This document shows positions 31,885-40,116 of a stretch of DNA of 64,000 nt, piece by piece (position 1 is the stretch's first letter; every line of letters starts with the position of its first letter). Where the stretch lies: contig NZ_JADHZD010000003.1 in assembly GCF_020102855.1 (NCBI RefSeq), positions 186,001 through 250,000 of the forward strand, in the 5' to 3' direction. A model generated the notes under the pieces. The model was not told the DNA's origin and made no database searches. It worked only from the letters and a program-made list of their open reading frames with translations. Position numbers and translations under genes: made by a program. The stretch is from Nocardioides lacusdianchii. GTDB lineage: Bacteria; Actinomycetota; Actinomycetes; Propionibacteriales; Nocardioidaceae.

Positions 31885-32298
31885 TCAGCGCACGAGCTCC
31901 TGGACGACCACCGCGTCGTAGTCCTCGGGCATGACGGCGCTCAGGCCCGGGCAGAGGAACTGCTGGGACTGGTCGGTGACCATGCTCGCGGCCGAGCAGC
32001 TGAGCGTCGCGACGGGCTCGCCATCGGTGGAGAACACCATCTCGAAGATGGCGGTGCGCTCCTCCTCGAGGGTGTTGGTGATCGTGCCCTTGACCTCGGG
32101 GGTGGTCACCTCCTCCATGTTGACCGCGCGGTCGATCCCGTTGATCTCCCAGCCGTCGTCGACGGTGAAGCCGTTCCACTCGAAGGCCTCGCCGACCTCG
32201 ACCTCGACCGGGTCGGTGCTGGTGTTCACGTCGTCGCCGCAGGCCGCGAGGGCGCCGAGGCACGTCAGGGCGAGCAGCACCCGCGTCAGGCGCTTCAC
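31885..32298 (-). CDS. Small lipoprotein, unknown function
   Basis: A 137-residue exported lipoprotein. 'VKRLTRVLLALTCLGALAACGDD' is a signal peptide with lipobox LAAC (Cys at about residue 21), written here in parts: KRLTRVLLALTCLG then ALAACGDD. The mature domain is beta-sandwich-like ('VEVGEAFEWNGFTVDDGWEI', 'EVKGTITNTLEEERTAIFEM', 'LSCSAASMVTD') and resembles the FxLYD/DUF4352-type Ig-like domains of surface lipoproteins. GTG at 32298 overlaps the cbs stop (GTGA). Confidence 0.8.
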   Translation of the reverse strand: MKRLTRVLLALTCLGALAACGDDVNTSTDPVEVEVGEAFEWNGFTVDDGWEINGIDRAVNMEEVTTPEVKGTITNTLEEERTAIFEMVFSTDGEPVATLSCSAASMVTDQSQQFLCPGLSAVMPEDYDAVVVQELVR

Positions 32299-33716
32299 GA
32301 CGCCGCCACGAAGGTGAGGAGGTCCTGGCGGGTGAGCACCCCGATGGGCTTGCCGTCCTCGTGGACCAGGACCGCGTCGGCCTTCTCCAGCAGGGAGACG
32401 GCGTCGGCGGCCGACTCGCTCGAGCCGACGGTCGGCAGGGGCGCGGACATGTGGTCCTCCACCTGGTCGGTCATCTTGGCGGTGCCGGTGAACAGTGCGT
32501 CGAGCAGCGTCCGCTCGGACACCGACCCGGCGACCTCGGCGGCCACGATCGGCGGCTCGGCCCGCACCACGGGCATCTGGGAGACGCCGTACTCCTGCAG
32601 GATGTGGACAGCCTCGGCGATGGTCTCGCCGGGGTGCGTGTGCACCAGGTCGGGCAGCTGGCCGGACTTGCCGCGCAGCACCTCGCCGACCGTGCGCGAG
32701 TCGTCGCCGGAGCCGGTCGCGAAGCCGTACTGGGCGAGCCACTCGTCGTTGAAGATCTTGGTGAGGTAGCCGCGGCCCGAGTCGGGCAGGAGCACCACGA
32801 TGACCGCGGACTCGCCCTCCGGCGTGCCGGCGAGCTCCTGCGCCACCTGGCGGGCCGCCCAGGCAGCCATGCCGCACGAGCCGCCCACGAGCAGCGCCTC
32901 CTCACGGGCCAGGCGGCGGGTGAAGGCGAAGGAGTCGGCGTCGGAGACCTCGATGACGCGGTCGGCGACCCCGCGGTCGTAGGTGTCGGGCCAGAAGTCC
33001 TCGCCGACGCCCTCGACGAGGTAGGGGCGACCGGTGCCGCCGGAGTAGACCGAGCCGGCCGGGTCGGCGCCGATCACCTGGACGTCCCTCCCGACGAGAG
33101 CGGCCTGCTCCTTGAGGTAGCGACCGACACCGCTGATCGTGCCGCCGGTGCCCATGCCGCACACGAAGTGCGTGATGCGTCCCTCGGTCTGCGCCCAGAT
33201 CTCCGGACCGGTGGTCTCGTAGTGCGAGCGCGGGTTGTGGGGGTTGGAGTACTGGTCCGGCTTCCAGGCGCCGGGCGCGGAGGCGAGCCGGTCGCTGACG
33301 TTGTAGTAGGAGTCCGGGTGCTCCGGCGCGACGGCGGTCGGGCAGACCACGACCTCGGCGCCGTAGGCCTTGAGCACGTTGCGCTTGTCGACGCTGACCT
33401 TGTCGGGGCAGACGAAGACGCACTTGTAGCCCTTCTGCTGCGCCACCATCGCCAGGCCGACACCGGTGTTGCCGGAGGTGGGCTCGACGATCGTGCCGCC
33501 GGGCTGGAGCGCGCCCGAGGCCTCGGCCGCCTCGATCATCCGCGTGGCGATGCGGTCCTTCACCGACCCGCCGGGGTTCAGGTACTCGACCTTGGCGAGC
33601 ACCAGCGGGCCTGCCTCGGCGGTCGTGTCACCCCCCTCTGCGAGGTCGAGGGTGCGGCTGAGCCGGACCAGCGGGGTGTTGCCGATGAGGTCGAGGACGG
33701 AGTTCGCGTACTGCAC
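32295..33716 (-). CDS. cbs: Cystathionine beta-synthase
   Basis: A 473-residue PLP enzyme joining homocysteine and serine into cystathionine, entry to reverse transsulfuration. The PLP lysine is in 'NPGGSVKDRIATRM' (about residue 53). 'EPTSGNTGVGLAMVA', 'GTGGTISGVGRYLKE' and 'VGGSCGMAAWAA' are in place. Two C-terminal CBS repeats (about residues 345-470, 'HTHPGETIAEAVHILQEYGV' and 'KPIGVLTRQDLLTFV') form the Bateman module. Metazoan-type heme-binding residues are absent, as expected for bacteria. GTG at 33716 follows TAGCCT plus 6 nt. It heads an operon with the lipoprotein and TauE genes and is divergent from the SGNH hydrolase gene, an arrangement I recall from the mycobacterial Rv1075c-Rv1077 region. 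Confidence 0.93.
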   Translation of the reverse strand: MQYANSVLDLIGNTPLVRLSRTLDLAEGGDTTAEAGPLVLAKVEYLNPGGSVKDRIATRMIEAAEASGALQPGGTIVEPTSGNTGVGLAMVAQQKGYKCVFVCPDKVSVDKRNVLKAYGAEVVVCPTAVAPEHPDSYYNVSDRLASAPGAWKPDQYSNPHNPRSHYETTGPEIWAQTEGRITHFVCGMGTGGTISGVGRYLKEQAALVGRDVQVIGADPAGSVYSGGTGRPYLVEGVGEDFWPDTYDRGVADRVIEVSDADSFAFTRRLAREEALLVGGSCGMAAWAARQVAQELAGTPEGESAVIVVLLPDSGRGYLTKIFNDEWLAQYGFATGSGDDSRTVGEVLRGKSGQLPDLVHTHPGETIAEAVHILQEYGVSQMPVVRAEPPIVAAEVAGSVSERTLLDALFTGTAKMTDQVEDHMSAPLPTVGSSESAADAVSLLEKADAVLVHEDGKPIGVLTRQDLLTFVAAS

Positions 33717-33722
33717 CCGGTC

Positions 33723-33728
33723 AGGCTA
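33723..33728 (-). promoter_or_regulatory. -10 element (TAGCCT) for leaderless cbs operon
   Basis: Minus-strand TAGCCT, 6 nt (GACCGG), GTG at 33716. Confidence 0.55.
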
Positions 33729-33765
33729 CCCATCCACCGCTCCGGAGCGCGCAACGACGCTTGCG

Positions 33766-33771
33766 TAGCAT
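33766..33771 (+). promoter_or_regulatory. -10 element (TAGCAT) for leaderless SGNH hydrolase gene
   Basis: TAGCAT, 7 nt (CGTGGTC), GTG at 33779. It selects this GTG over the TTG at 33761. Confidence 0.55.
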
Positions 33772-33778
33772 CGTGGTC

Positions 33779-34807
33779 GTGGGGGCAACTGGAGCAGCAC
33801 GCAAGCTGGCGTCGGCCGCCGCCCTGGGCGGGGGCGGACTGTCCGTGCTCGGGGCCGGGCTCTACGGCGTCCTGGTCGCCGAGGCGAGGTTCGCGCGCAA
33901 GGTCATCGGCGTGATCGGCGACGGCCCGCCGCCCGACGCGACCGGCTGGTACGGCCGCGGACGCCCCGGCCCGGCCATCCGGATCGCCCTGCTGGGCGAC
34001 TCCAGCGCTGCGGGCTACGGCGTCGAGCGGGTCGAGGAGACCCCGGGCGCCCACCTCGCCAGCGGCATCGCCGCCCAGGCCCACCGACGGGTGCACCTGC
34101 GCTCCTTCGCCGTCGTCGGTGCCATGTCGAGCGCGCTGGCCGACCAGGTCGACACCGCGATCGCGACCCACCCCGACCTCGCCGTCGTGCTCATCGGGGC
34201 CAACGACGTCACCCACACCGTGCTGCCGTCGGCATCGGTGCGCCACCTCGCCGAGGGCGTACGCCGCCTGCGCGAGGAGGGCATCCACGTCGTGGTCGGC
34301 ACCTGCCCCGACCTCGGCACCATCCGCCCGATCCCGCCGCCGCTCAAGCAGGTGGCGCGGGAGTGGTCGCGTCGGTTGGCGGCTGCGCAGACGATCACCG
34401 TCGTCGAGAACGGCGGTCGCACGGTCTCCCTCGGCGACGTCCTCGGCCCGGAGTTCGAGGCCGCCCCTGCCGTGCTCTTCGGACCGGACCGCTTCCACCC
34501 CTCGGCCGACGGCTACGAGCAGCTCGCCTCCGTGCTGGTCCCCTCCTGCCTCGCGGCCCTCGACCTGCTGCCCGAGGACGAGGCCCAGCCCGAGCCGCTG
34601 CGTCGCGAGGGCATCCTGCCCGTGGCGGCTGCAGCCGTGCGCGCCGCGCGTACGCCCGGCACCGAGGTCGACGGCACCGAGGTCGGCGGCAACCAGCGCG
34701 GCCTGCGCGGACGCTGGGTCGAGCTGCGCCACCGCCGTCGTCGCCCCTCCACGGACGCGGAGTCCCCGGGCGAGCACGAGGACGAAGCCGTCCAGCAGGA
34801 CGCCTGA
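33779..34807 (+). CDS. SGNH/GDSL-family esterase, membrane-anchored
   Basis: A 342-residue protein. An N-terminal hydrophobic segment ('KLASAAALGGGGLSVLGAGLYGVLVA', in part) acts as a signal or anchor. The hydrolase domain has block I 'IALLGDSSAAGYGVE' (nucleophile Ser in GDS), block III 'VVLIGANDVTH' (GxND) and block V 'FGPDRFHPSADGYEQLA' (catalytic Asp and His). The C-terminal 80 residues are charged and probably disordered. Order and context next to cbs match the Rv1075c-type cell-envelope esterases of mycobacteria as I recall them. The likely role is deacylation of envelope glycolipids or polysaccharides. Confidence 0.88.
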   Translation: MGATGAARKLASAAALGGGGLSVLGAGLYGVLVAEARFARKVIGVIGDGPPPDATGWYGRGRPGPAIRIALLGDSSAAGYGVERVEETPGAHLASGIAAQAHRRVHLRSFAVVGAMSSALADQVDTAIATHPDLAVVLIGANDVTHTVLPSASVRHLAEGVRRLREEGIHVVVGTCPDLGTIRPIPPPLKQVAREWSRRLAAAQTITVVENGGRTVSLGDVLGPEFEAAPAVLFGPDRFHPSADGYEQLASVLVPSCLAALDLLPEDEAQPEPLRREGILPVAAAAVRAARTPGTEVDGTEVGGNQRGLRGRWVELRHRRRRPSTDAESPGEHEDEAVQQDA

Positions 34808-34828
34808 GGTCCGCCCCCTGCTGAAATG

Positions 34829-34866
34829 CCGCCGGCCCGCCCGAGAGGACTCGGGCGGGCCGGCGG
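34829..34866. terminator. Bidirectional hairpin terminator
   Basis: Perfect 17-nt GC-rich arms (34829-34845 and 34850-34866) around AGGA, between the convergent SGNH hydrolase and Bax inhibitor-1 genes. Confidence 0.85.
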
Positions 34867-34900
34867 ATCAGGCAGGTAGATCAGCGGGGCCGATCAGTGA

Positions 34901-35767
34901 TCAGTCGCCACCGCGGATGATCGCGAGGATGCGGAGCAGGTTGGTGTAGATCCACACCAGGCTGACCGTGAGGCCGAAGGCCGCACGCCACGACTCGCGC
35001 TCCGGGAGACCGGCGGCAACGCCGTTCTCGACGAAGTCGAAGTCGAGGATCAGCATGAAGACACCGAGCACGAGGCCGGCGAGAGCGAAGACGAAGCCGA
35101 GGCCGCCCATGCCGTAGAGGCCCGTGTTGATGCCGAAGAAGCTGAGCACCAGCGACAGCAGGCCGAGACCCACCATGCCGAACATGCCGGCCACGACGCC
35201 ACGTCGGAACTTGTCTCCGACCTTGATGTTGAGGAACTTGTAGGCAGCGAGCGTGCCGGCGAAGGCACCGAACGTGCCAATGACCGCGCTGGTCACGACA
35301 CCGTCGAACTGAGCCTCGAAGACCTTGCTGATCGCACCGAGGGCCACGCCCTCCGCAGCGGCGAACGCCAGCACGAGGGCCGGGCTGATCATCTTCTTGA
35401 ACGAGTTGACCAGTGACAGGATGAACGCGCCGCCTGCGCCAAGGCCCGCCAGCGTCAGGGCACGAGACGCGGCAGCGTTGGCCTCGGCGTCAGTGCCGGT
35501 GAAGTCGCCGATCCACCACCACGTGATGATGGCGGTCGCGAAGACAAGCCCGACCGAGATGGCGGTCTTCTGGATGACCGAGTCGATGCTCATCCGGCCC
35601 TGGTCGACCTGGCCGGGCGTGCCGGTGCCCCAGGTGGCGGGGTCGTTCGAGGTCTCGCCGTAGCCGGGGTAGGCGGCGCCCCCACCGGCGTACGTCTGGT
35701 TGCCGTAGGCGTTCGAGGAGCGGTTGAACTCCTCGGAACGGTTGAAAATGGGATTGCTGCTCTTCAT
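34901..35767 (-). CDS. Bax inhibitor-1/YccA family membrane protein
   Basis: A 288-residue protein. A soluble N terminus of about 65 residues, rich in Asn/Gly/Tyr (SSNAYGNQTYAGGGAAYPGY), precedes seven transmembrane helices. These include 'QKTAISVGLVFATAIITWWW', 'LILDFDFVENGVAAG' (the aspartyl dyad region that senses pH in bacterial BsYetJ-like calcium leak channels) and the terminal 'SLVWIYTNLLRILAIIRG'. Actinobacterial members of this 'Bax1-I' type carry the same N-terminal extension. AAGGAGAG lies 5 nt before the ATG at 35767. Function (calcium homeostasis) is inferred from homologues. Confidence 0.9.
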   Translation of the reverse strand: MKSSNPIFNRSEEFNRSSNAYGNQTYAGGGAAYPGYGETSNDPATWGTGTPGQVDQGRMSIDSVIQKTAISVGLVFATAIITWWWIGDFTGTDAEANAAASRALTLAGLGAGGAFILSLVNSFKKMISPALVLAFAAAEGVALGAISKVFEAQFDGVVTSAVIGTFGAFAGTLAAYKFLNIKVGDKFRRGVVAGMFGMVGLGLLSLVLSFFGINTGLYGMGGLGFVFALAGLVLGVFMLILDFDFVENGVAAGLPERESWRAAFGLTVSLVWIYTNLLRILAIIRGGD

Positions 35768-35976
35768 GGTCTCTCCTTGGAGGCCGCCCCTGTGTGTCCG
35801 GGGCTCCGACGCCGTCATGGTGACGGCACCTGTCGCGTCACACCACTCTAGCCGGGGTGACACCAGTTCAAACGTGCACCGCGGGCCCGCTGTTCCCGCC
35901 ACAGGAACTTCTCAGGTCGGGGGCTCCTGCTGCGAGACTGGACGCGGTACGCCGACGGACTGAGGGGGACGGGGCG

Positions 35977-36339
35977 ATGGTGCTGGCACTGGTCGGTGCG
36001 TGGGGACTGGTCACGGTCGCCGCGGCGATGTGGTTCGTCGCGCGGGTCGGCGAGCGGGGCGACCTGCCCCGCAACGGCCTCGTCGGGATCCGTACGTCCA
36101 CCACGCGCGCCTCGGACCGCGCCTGGGCTGCCGGCCATCGCGCCGCGGCCGGGCCGGCGCGCACGTTGGCCCGCGTGGTCGTCGGACTCGCCGTCGCGCT
36201 CGCGGTCTCCGCGCTGCTGCCCCAGGGCGAGCAGCCGCACCCGGTCACCGTCGGGCTCTTCGCCCTCGGCTACTCCGCGGTGCTGCTCGGCGCCCTCCTC
36301 GTGACGCGTACGGCGAGCCGGGCTGCGCGGGATGCCTGA
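35977..36339 (+). CDS. SdpI-family small membrane protein
   Basis: A 120-residue protein with three predicted helices. 'WFVARVGERGDLPRNGLVGIRTSTTRASDRAWAAGHRAAA', given in part as 'GDLPRNGLVGIRTSTTRASD' and 'AWAAGHRAA', is the SdpI/YhfL family signature. Bacillus SdpI is the immunity protein against the SdpC toxin, but isolated homologues in actinobacteria have no known toxin partner. ATG at 35977 follows GAGGGGGAC. It overlaps the next gene by 8 bp. Confidence 0.8.
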   Translation: MVLALVGAWGLVTVAAAMWFVARVGERGDLPRNGLVGIRTSTTRASDRAWAAGHRAAAGPARTLARVVVGLAVALAVSALLPQGEQPHPVTVGLFALGYSAVLLGALLVTRTASRAARDA

Positions 36340-36835
36340 GAGCGCACCCCCGCTCCCCCGGTCGATCTGGGTGGTCGCGTGGGCTTCGCTGGCCGGTCAG
36401 GCGCTGCTGGTGCTCCGGAACGGAGGCCGCGTCGACGACGACGTGTCGCAGGTCGTGTCGATGGTCCTAGGCGCGCTCCTCGTCGGCTACGTGTCCGCCG
36501 GCGTGGTCCGGGCCCGCCGTATCCGGATCGTCCTTGCGTGGGTCGTGCTGACGCTGGGCTTCGTCGGTGGTCTCGCCGAGGTGATCTGGGCGCACGACCC
36601 GGGCGGGCTGGTCCATGCCGTGCTCATGCTCGCAGCCAGTGTGGCGTCCCTCCTCGGGCTCGCGACGTTCCGACGCAGTGACTGGTACGCCTGGCAGCGG
36701 ACGCGGCCCGCCGCCCGCGAGGGGGCCCCCATCGGCCAGCTGGTCGCGATCGGCGTGCTCGTAGGAGCGTTGGGTGGCTACGTCGGACTGGGCGACGGTG
36801 GAGTCAGCATGCGCGTCAACGTGGACGTCGGCTGA
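36332..36835 (+). CDS. Hypothetical membrane protein
   Basis: A 167-residue protein with four hydrophobic segments ('IWVVAWASLAGQALLVL', 'VVSMVLGALLVGYVSAGVV', 'IVLAWVVLTLGFVGGLAEVIW', in part, 'AVLMLAASVASLLGLATF', 'LVAIGVLVGALGGYVGL'). No family recognised. It overlaps the SdpI-like gene by 8 bp and is presumably co-translated with it. Confidence 0.65.
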   Translation: MPESAPPLPRSIWVVAWASLAGQALLVLRNGGRVDDDVSQVVSMVLGALLVGYVSAGVVRARRIRIVLAWVVLTLGFVGGLAEVIWAHDPGGLVHAVLMLAASVASLLGLATFRRSDWYAWQRTRPAAREGAPIGQLVAIGVLVGALGGYVGLGDGGVSMRVNVDVG

Positions 36836-37029
36836 CTCCGCGCATTCCCGAGGGTGCCACCTCCCCTCGTTGAGGGGTCGGCAGCTCCTGGAAGAGGATG
36901 CGAGGTCGACCGCGTGATCCGGCGAAGCTCGGTGACGCCGTGGACGCTGCCCCGACCAGAACGCGAAGCGTGAGAAGGCGTTCACGTCATGCTCACCGCC
37001 GACTCACCGGCAGCTCCCAGCCTGAGGCC

Positions 37030-37926
37030 ATGAGCATCCATGGGAGAACCGGCGCCGTCGCGACCGCGGCGCGTACGGCTGCGCTGCTGTTCCTGGCCAC
37101 CTCGGCTGTTGCCGTGGTGATGGTCCCTACCGCTGCACCGGGTGCGGCGCTGCCCCAGTCAGCCACGAGCGAAGCCACGGCGGCTGGACCTGTCCGTCCG
37201 CCCTTCAAGGTGGCGACCTTCAACGTCCTGTTCGCCTCGCACACCGACGGGCGCCACCCTCGGCGCGCCGCGTTCGCACACTCGACGGTGCGCACCGAAC
37301 GAGCCGTGAAGCTGTTCCGCAGGAGCGGCATCGACGTCGCCGGCCTCCAGGAGCTCCAGCGTCCGGCGCGCCGGACGTTCCGGCGCCTGGCACCCGATTT
37401 CGGCATCTTCGCTGCCGGCACCAGGTCGGTCGTCTGGCGCAAGGATGACTTCGCGTTCGTCGACGCACACACGATCCGGACCCGCACCTACCGTGGTCGG
37501 CTGGCCAGGACTCCGGTCGTCACGCTGCGCCAACGCGCCACCGGGCAACACGTCGTCGTCATGTCAGTACACAACCCGGCCGACACACGAGGCCCCGCCG
37601 GAGCGTTCCGCGACGAAGCCACCCGGCAACAGCTGGCCGAGGCGTTGCGCCACCGCCGCACCGCCGACCCTGTACCCCTCCTCGTCCTCGGTGACATGAA
37701 TGCAAGGGCCAAGTTCGTCTGCCCCTTCACCGCATCCGGCGAGATGCACGCGGCAGCCGGTGGTACCCACGTCAACGGCTCCTGCGAGGTGCCGTCGTTC
37801 AAGAAGGGCATCGACTGGATCATGGGCTCGACCGACGTCGTCTTCTCCAGGTTCAGGGACGACTACGACACGCGGCGCGCGACCGACCACCCCCTGATCA
37901 CTGCAGTGGCCCGGATCGCCCGCTGA
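37030..37926 (+). CDS. Secreted endonuclease/exonuclease/phosphatase-family hydrolase
   Basis: A 298-residue exported protein. The signal peptide is at residues 1-42 (TAALLFLATSAVAVVMVPTAA). The EEP fold shows 'KVATFNVLF' (Asn), 'IDVAGLQELQRP' (catalytic metal-ligand Glu), 'VVVMSVHNPAD', 'PLLVLGDMNARAK' (D-x-N) and 'RRATDHPLITAVARI' (terminal DH). All core residues are present, so it is likely active on DNA, a phospholipid head group or an inositol phosphate; the target cannot be told. The ATG at 37030 was chosen for the signal peptide. The 190 bp upstream hold no gene. Confidence 0.85.
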   Translation: MSIHGRTGAVATAARTAALLFLATSAVAVVMVPTAAPGAALPQSATSEATAAGPVRPPFKVATFNVLFASHTDGRHPRRAAFAHSTVRTERAVKLFRRSGIDVAGLQELQRPARRTFRRLAPDFGIFAAGTRSVVWRKDDFAFVDAHTIRTRTYRGRLARTPVVTLRQRATGQHVVVMSVHNPADTRGPAGAFRDEATRQQLAEALRHRRTADPVPLLVLGDMNARAKFVCPFTASGEMHAAAGGTHVNGSCEVPSFKKGIDWIMGSTDVVFSRFRDDYDTRRATDHPLITAVARIAR

Positions 37927-37932
37927 ACCCCG

Positions 37933-39300
37933 TCAGCAAGCTAGCGTGAAGTTGCTGGCGAGCTGGCGCTCGGCCGGTGAGTAGTCGGGGGCTCCCTCAG
38001 GCCCGCCCGGGAGGGGTGGCGAGGTCGACCGGATGATCCGGAGGTGCTCGGTGACGCCGTGGACCTCGTGCCGGGCACCAGGCGACGCGGCCGGCACCCA
38101 GGAGGTCCAGCCGGGGGTCTCCTTGACGTAGTTGCAGCGCTCGCAGAGCCCCTGCCCGTTGACGGCACTGGTGCGCCCGTCGTCGGCGGCGCGCTGGACG
38201 TGGTCGAGGTGGCGGATGGGTGCGTCGCAGCCGGGCGTGCGGCAGCTGCCACCGTCGCGCAGTCGCAGGAGCTCGGCGAGGAGCCCGTCGAAGCGACGGC
38301 TGGAGGACTCCATCGCGACCAGCGACCGATCGTCGGGAGCGGCGAAGAGCCGTCGGAGCGTGGCCTTGGCGGCGGCGCTCGCACGGCGTACGAGATCGGT
38401 GCACAGCGCGGCGGGCAGGAATCCCTCTCCCGGGATCAGGCCGGGCTCGGTGCCGGTGCCGAGGAGCGACTCGACGCCGACGACGAGGTTGACCTGCACG
38501 TGCGGGGGCTCCACGGACGGGTCGAGGCCGGTGACCCGCGCGGCGAGGACGTCGGCGCGGACCTGTCCGCCAGTCCGTGGGTCGCCCTCGGCCCGAGCCG
38601 TCGCGGCGGCGTCGTCGAGGCTCGCGCGGACGCCCGCGAGGACCTCGAGGGGAAGGGTGGCGACGAGCTGGCCGGTGCCGTCGTCGAGGCGCCGCGTCGT
38701 GACCCTGCGGTCGGCGCGTGCCCGACGGTGGCGGCGGGCCTCGGCGTCGGCGGCGGTGGTCAGGCACGAGCGGCGAACAGCCTCGCGCAGCCGGTGGTCG
38801 CCGAGCCCGGGGAGCCGGGGCTCGAGGTCGCAGTCCACCACGCGGCGCTCGTCAGGATCGAGGTGGGCGACCTCGCGGGCGACAGCGAACGCACGGTCCT
38901 CGGTGAGCTCGCCGCGAGCCAGCGCTGCGAGGGTCAGCGGCAGGTCATCACGCAGACGCCGCGAGATCAGGATCCGCTGCTCCCCGGCCCACGGGCTGGC
39001 GAGCGTCGCGAGCGCGACCTCGGAACCGATCGACATCGCGCGCGGGGGCGTACGCCTGCCGCTCGTCGGGACGTGCTCCGCGTCGGCCACGTCGGCGAAG
39101 GCGGCGGTCAACGCCACCTGGGAGGCAGCGGCCGCGGCCTTGATCCGCTCCAGGGCCTCGAGCTGGTCGAGGAGGTCGGCGGGATGGCCGGAGGGGACGA
39201 GGGACGCAAGGAGGTCGGCGAGGTCGTGCAGGTCGGGGGCCCGCCACGCATCTCCCACTCGCTCTGCTTCCACCGCTGCCTCCTTCCCGTCATCGATCAT
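37933..39300 (-). CDS. DUF222 plus HNH endonuclease domain protein
   Basis: A 455-residue protein. The DUF222 region (about residues 30-330) contains 'ALERIKAAAAASQVALTAAF', in part, 'EVALATLASPWAGEQRI' and 'RADVLAARVTG'. The C-terminal HNH domain has 'GSCRTPGCDAPIRHLDHVQRAADDG', in part as 'CRTPGCDAPIRHLDHV', and 'NGQGLCERCNYVKETPGW', with Cys pairs for zinc and the catalytic HxDH. Proteins of this type are highly multiplied in Nocardioides-like genomes and may be homing or mobile-DNA related. ATG at 39300 is set by TAGGAT plus 7 nt; the frame continues to a TTG at 39330. Confidence 0.9.
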   Translation of the reverse strand: MIDDGKEAAVEAERVGDAWRAPDLHDLADLLASLVPSGHPADLLDQLEALERIKAAAAASQVALTAAFADVADAEHVPTSGRRTPPRAMSIGSEVALATLASPWAGEQRILISRRLRDDLPLTLAALARGELTEDRAFAVAREVAHLDPDERRVVDCDLEPRLPGLGDHRLREAVRRSCLTTAADAEARRHRRARADRRVTTRRLDDGTGQLVATLPLEVLAGVRASLDDAAATARAEGDPRTGGQVRADVLAARVTGLDPSVEPPHVQVNLVVGVESLLGTGTEPGLIPGEGFLPAALCTDLVRRASAAAKATLRRLFAAPDDRSLVAMESSSRRFDGLLAELLRLRDGGSCRTPGCDAPIRHLDHVQRAADDGRTSAVNGQGLCERCNYVKETPGWTSWVPAASPGARHEVHGVTEHLRIIRSTSPPLPGGPEGAPDYSPAERQLASNFTLAC

Positions 39301-39307
39301 GCGTTCG

Positions 39308-39313
39308 ATCCTA
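39308..39313 (-). promoter_or_regulatory. -10 element (TAGGAT) for leaderless DUF222-HNH gene
   Basis: Minus-strand TAGGAT, 7 nt (CGAACGC), ATG at 39300. Confidence 0.55.
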
Positions 39314-39365
39314 GGGACGGGGTCCGACAACGGTGCCGGGGGCGAGGCGACCCTGTTGATGCGCC

Positions 39366-40088
39366 TCAGGCAGGCGGAGCGACCGCGGCGTCACCCTGAC
39401 CCGACCGCGCCAACGAGGACGACACGAACCCGCCCGCCTTGAGCTCCTCGACGGTCGCACGCAGGAAGTCCACCGTCTCGGGACGGCGGGACCGGGTGGT
39501 GCCCACCGCCTGCCGGATCTCCATGAAGCGCTCGTCGACCAGGCGAATGCCCGAGCGCTCCTGCACGAAGGCGGTGAGGGGCTGCCGGATGCCGGCCGCG
39601 ACGTCCAGGCCCTCGTCGAGGAACACGGTCGTGCCCTCCTGGCCCCGCACGATCTCGGCGTGCTGGAGGGTGCGGGTGAGGTAGAGGTCGTACGCCGAGC
39701 CGCGCTTGACGCCGATGCGCACGCCCGGACGGTCGACGTCGGCCGGCGCCTGCACGGGAGAGCCCTCGGGGACCGCGAAGACACCTTCGATCACGACGTA
39801 CGGAGGAGTGAACGCCACCTCGGCCTCGCGGGCGGGCTCGATCGCGAGGAAGCAGATGTCGGCGTCGCCGGCGACCATCGCCTCGAAGGAGCGGCGAGCC
39901 GCGTCGAAGCAGGAGAGCTCGACCGGCAAGCCCAGCCGCCGCCCGATCTCGCGCGCGAGGTCGACCGTGACGCCCGACGGGTCGGCGGCCGTGCCCTGCG
40001 CCAGCACCGGGTTACCCAGGTTGATCGAGGCGCGGAGCACGCCCGTCGGGGCGAGGTCGGGGGCGATGTCCTGCGTCGTGGCGGCCAT
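39366..40088 (-). CDS. Amino-acid-type solute-binding protein (SBP family 3) lacking a signal peptide
   Basis: A 240-residue protein with the periplasmic binding protein family 3 pattern: 'LRASINLGNPVLAQG', 'PSGVTVDLAREIGRRLGLPV', 'FEAMVAGDADICFLAIEP', 'VAFTPPYVVIEGVFAVPE', 'RIGVKRGSAYDLYLTRTL' and 'LDVAAGIRQPLTAFV'. The N terminus MAATTQDIAPDLAPTGV has no hydrophobic core, Cys or Tat motif, so it should stay in the cytoplasm. ATG at 40088 follows TAGGGT plus 7 nt, which makes a missing upstream signal sequence unlikely. No permease or ATPase gene is adjacent. It may be a cytoplasmic ligand sensor or an enzyme of the cyclohexadienyl-dehydratase type that shares this fold. Confidence 0.8.
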   Translation of the reverse strand: MAATTQDIAPDLAPTGVLRASINLGNPVLAQGTAADPSGVTVDLAREIGRRLGLPVELSCFDAARRSFEAMVAGDADICFLAIEPAREAEVAFTPPYVVIEGVFAVPEGSPVQAPADVDRPGVRIGVKRGSAYDLYLTRTLQHAEIVRGQEGTTVFLDEGLDVAAGIRQPLTAFVQERSGIRLVDERFMEIRQAVGTTRSRRPETVDFLRATVEELKAGGFVSSSLARSGQGDAAVAPPA

Positions 40089-40095
40089 TCCAGCG

Positions 40096-40101
40096 ACCCT
40101 A
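40096..40101 (-). promoter_or_regulatory. -10 element (TAGGGT) for leaderless solute-binding protein gene
   Basis: Minus-strand TAGGGT, 7 nt (CGCTGGA), ATG at 40088. Confidence 0.55.
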
Positions 40102-40116
40102 GTCGGGCCCATCCTG

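Noticed and set aside
35977..36835. SdpI-like gene plus neighbour as a toxin-immunity pair
   Set aside because: The neighbour is a plain membrane protein without toxin features, and no SdpC-like gene is present.
37934..39300. DUF222-HNH gene as part of a mobile intron or transposon
   Set aside because: No flanking repeats, target duplication or transposase are seen. It is a stand-alone gene with its own leaderless promoter.
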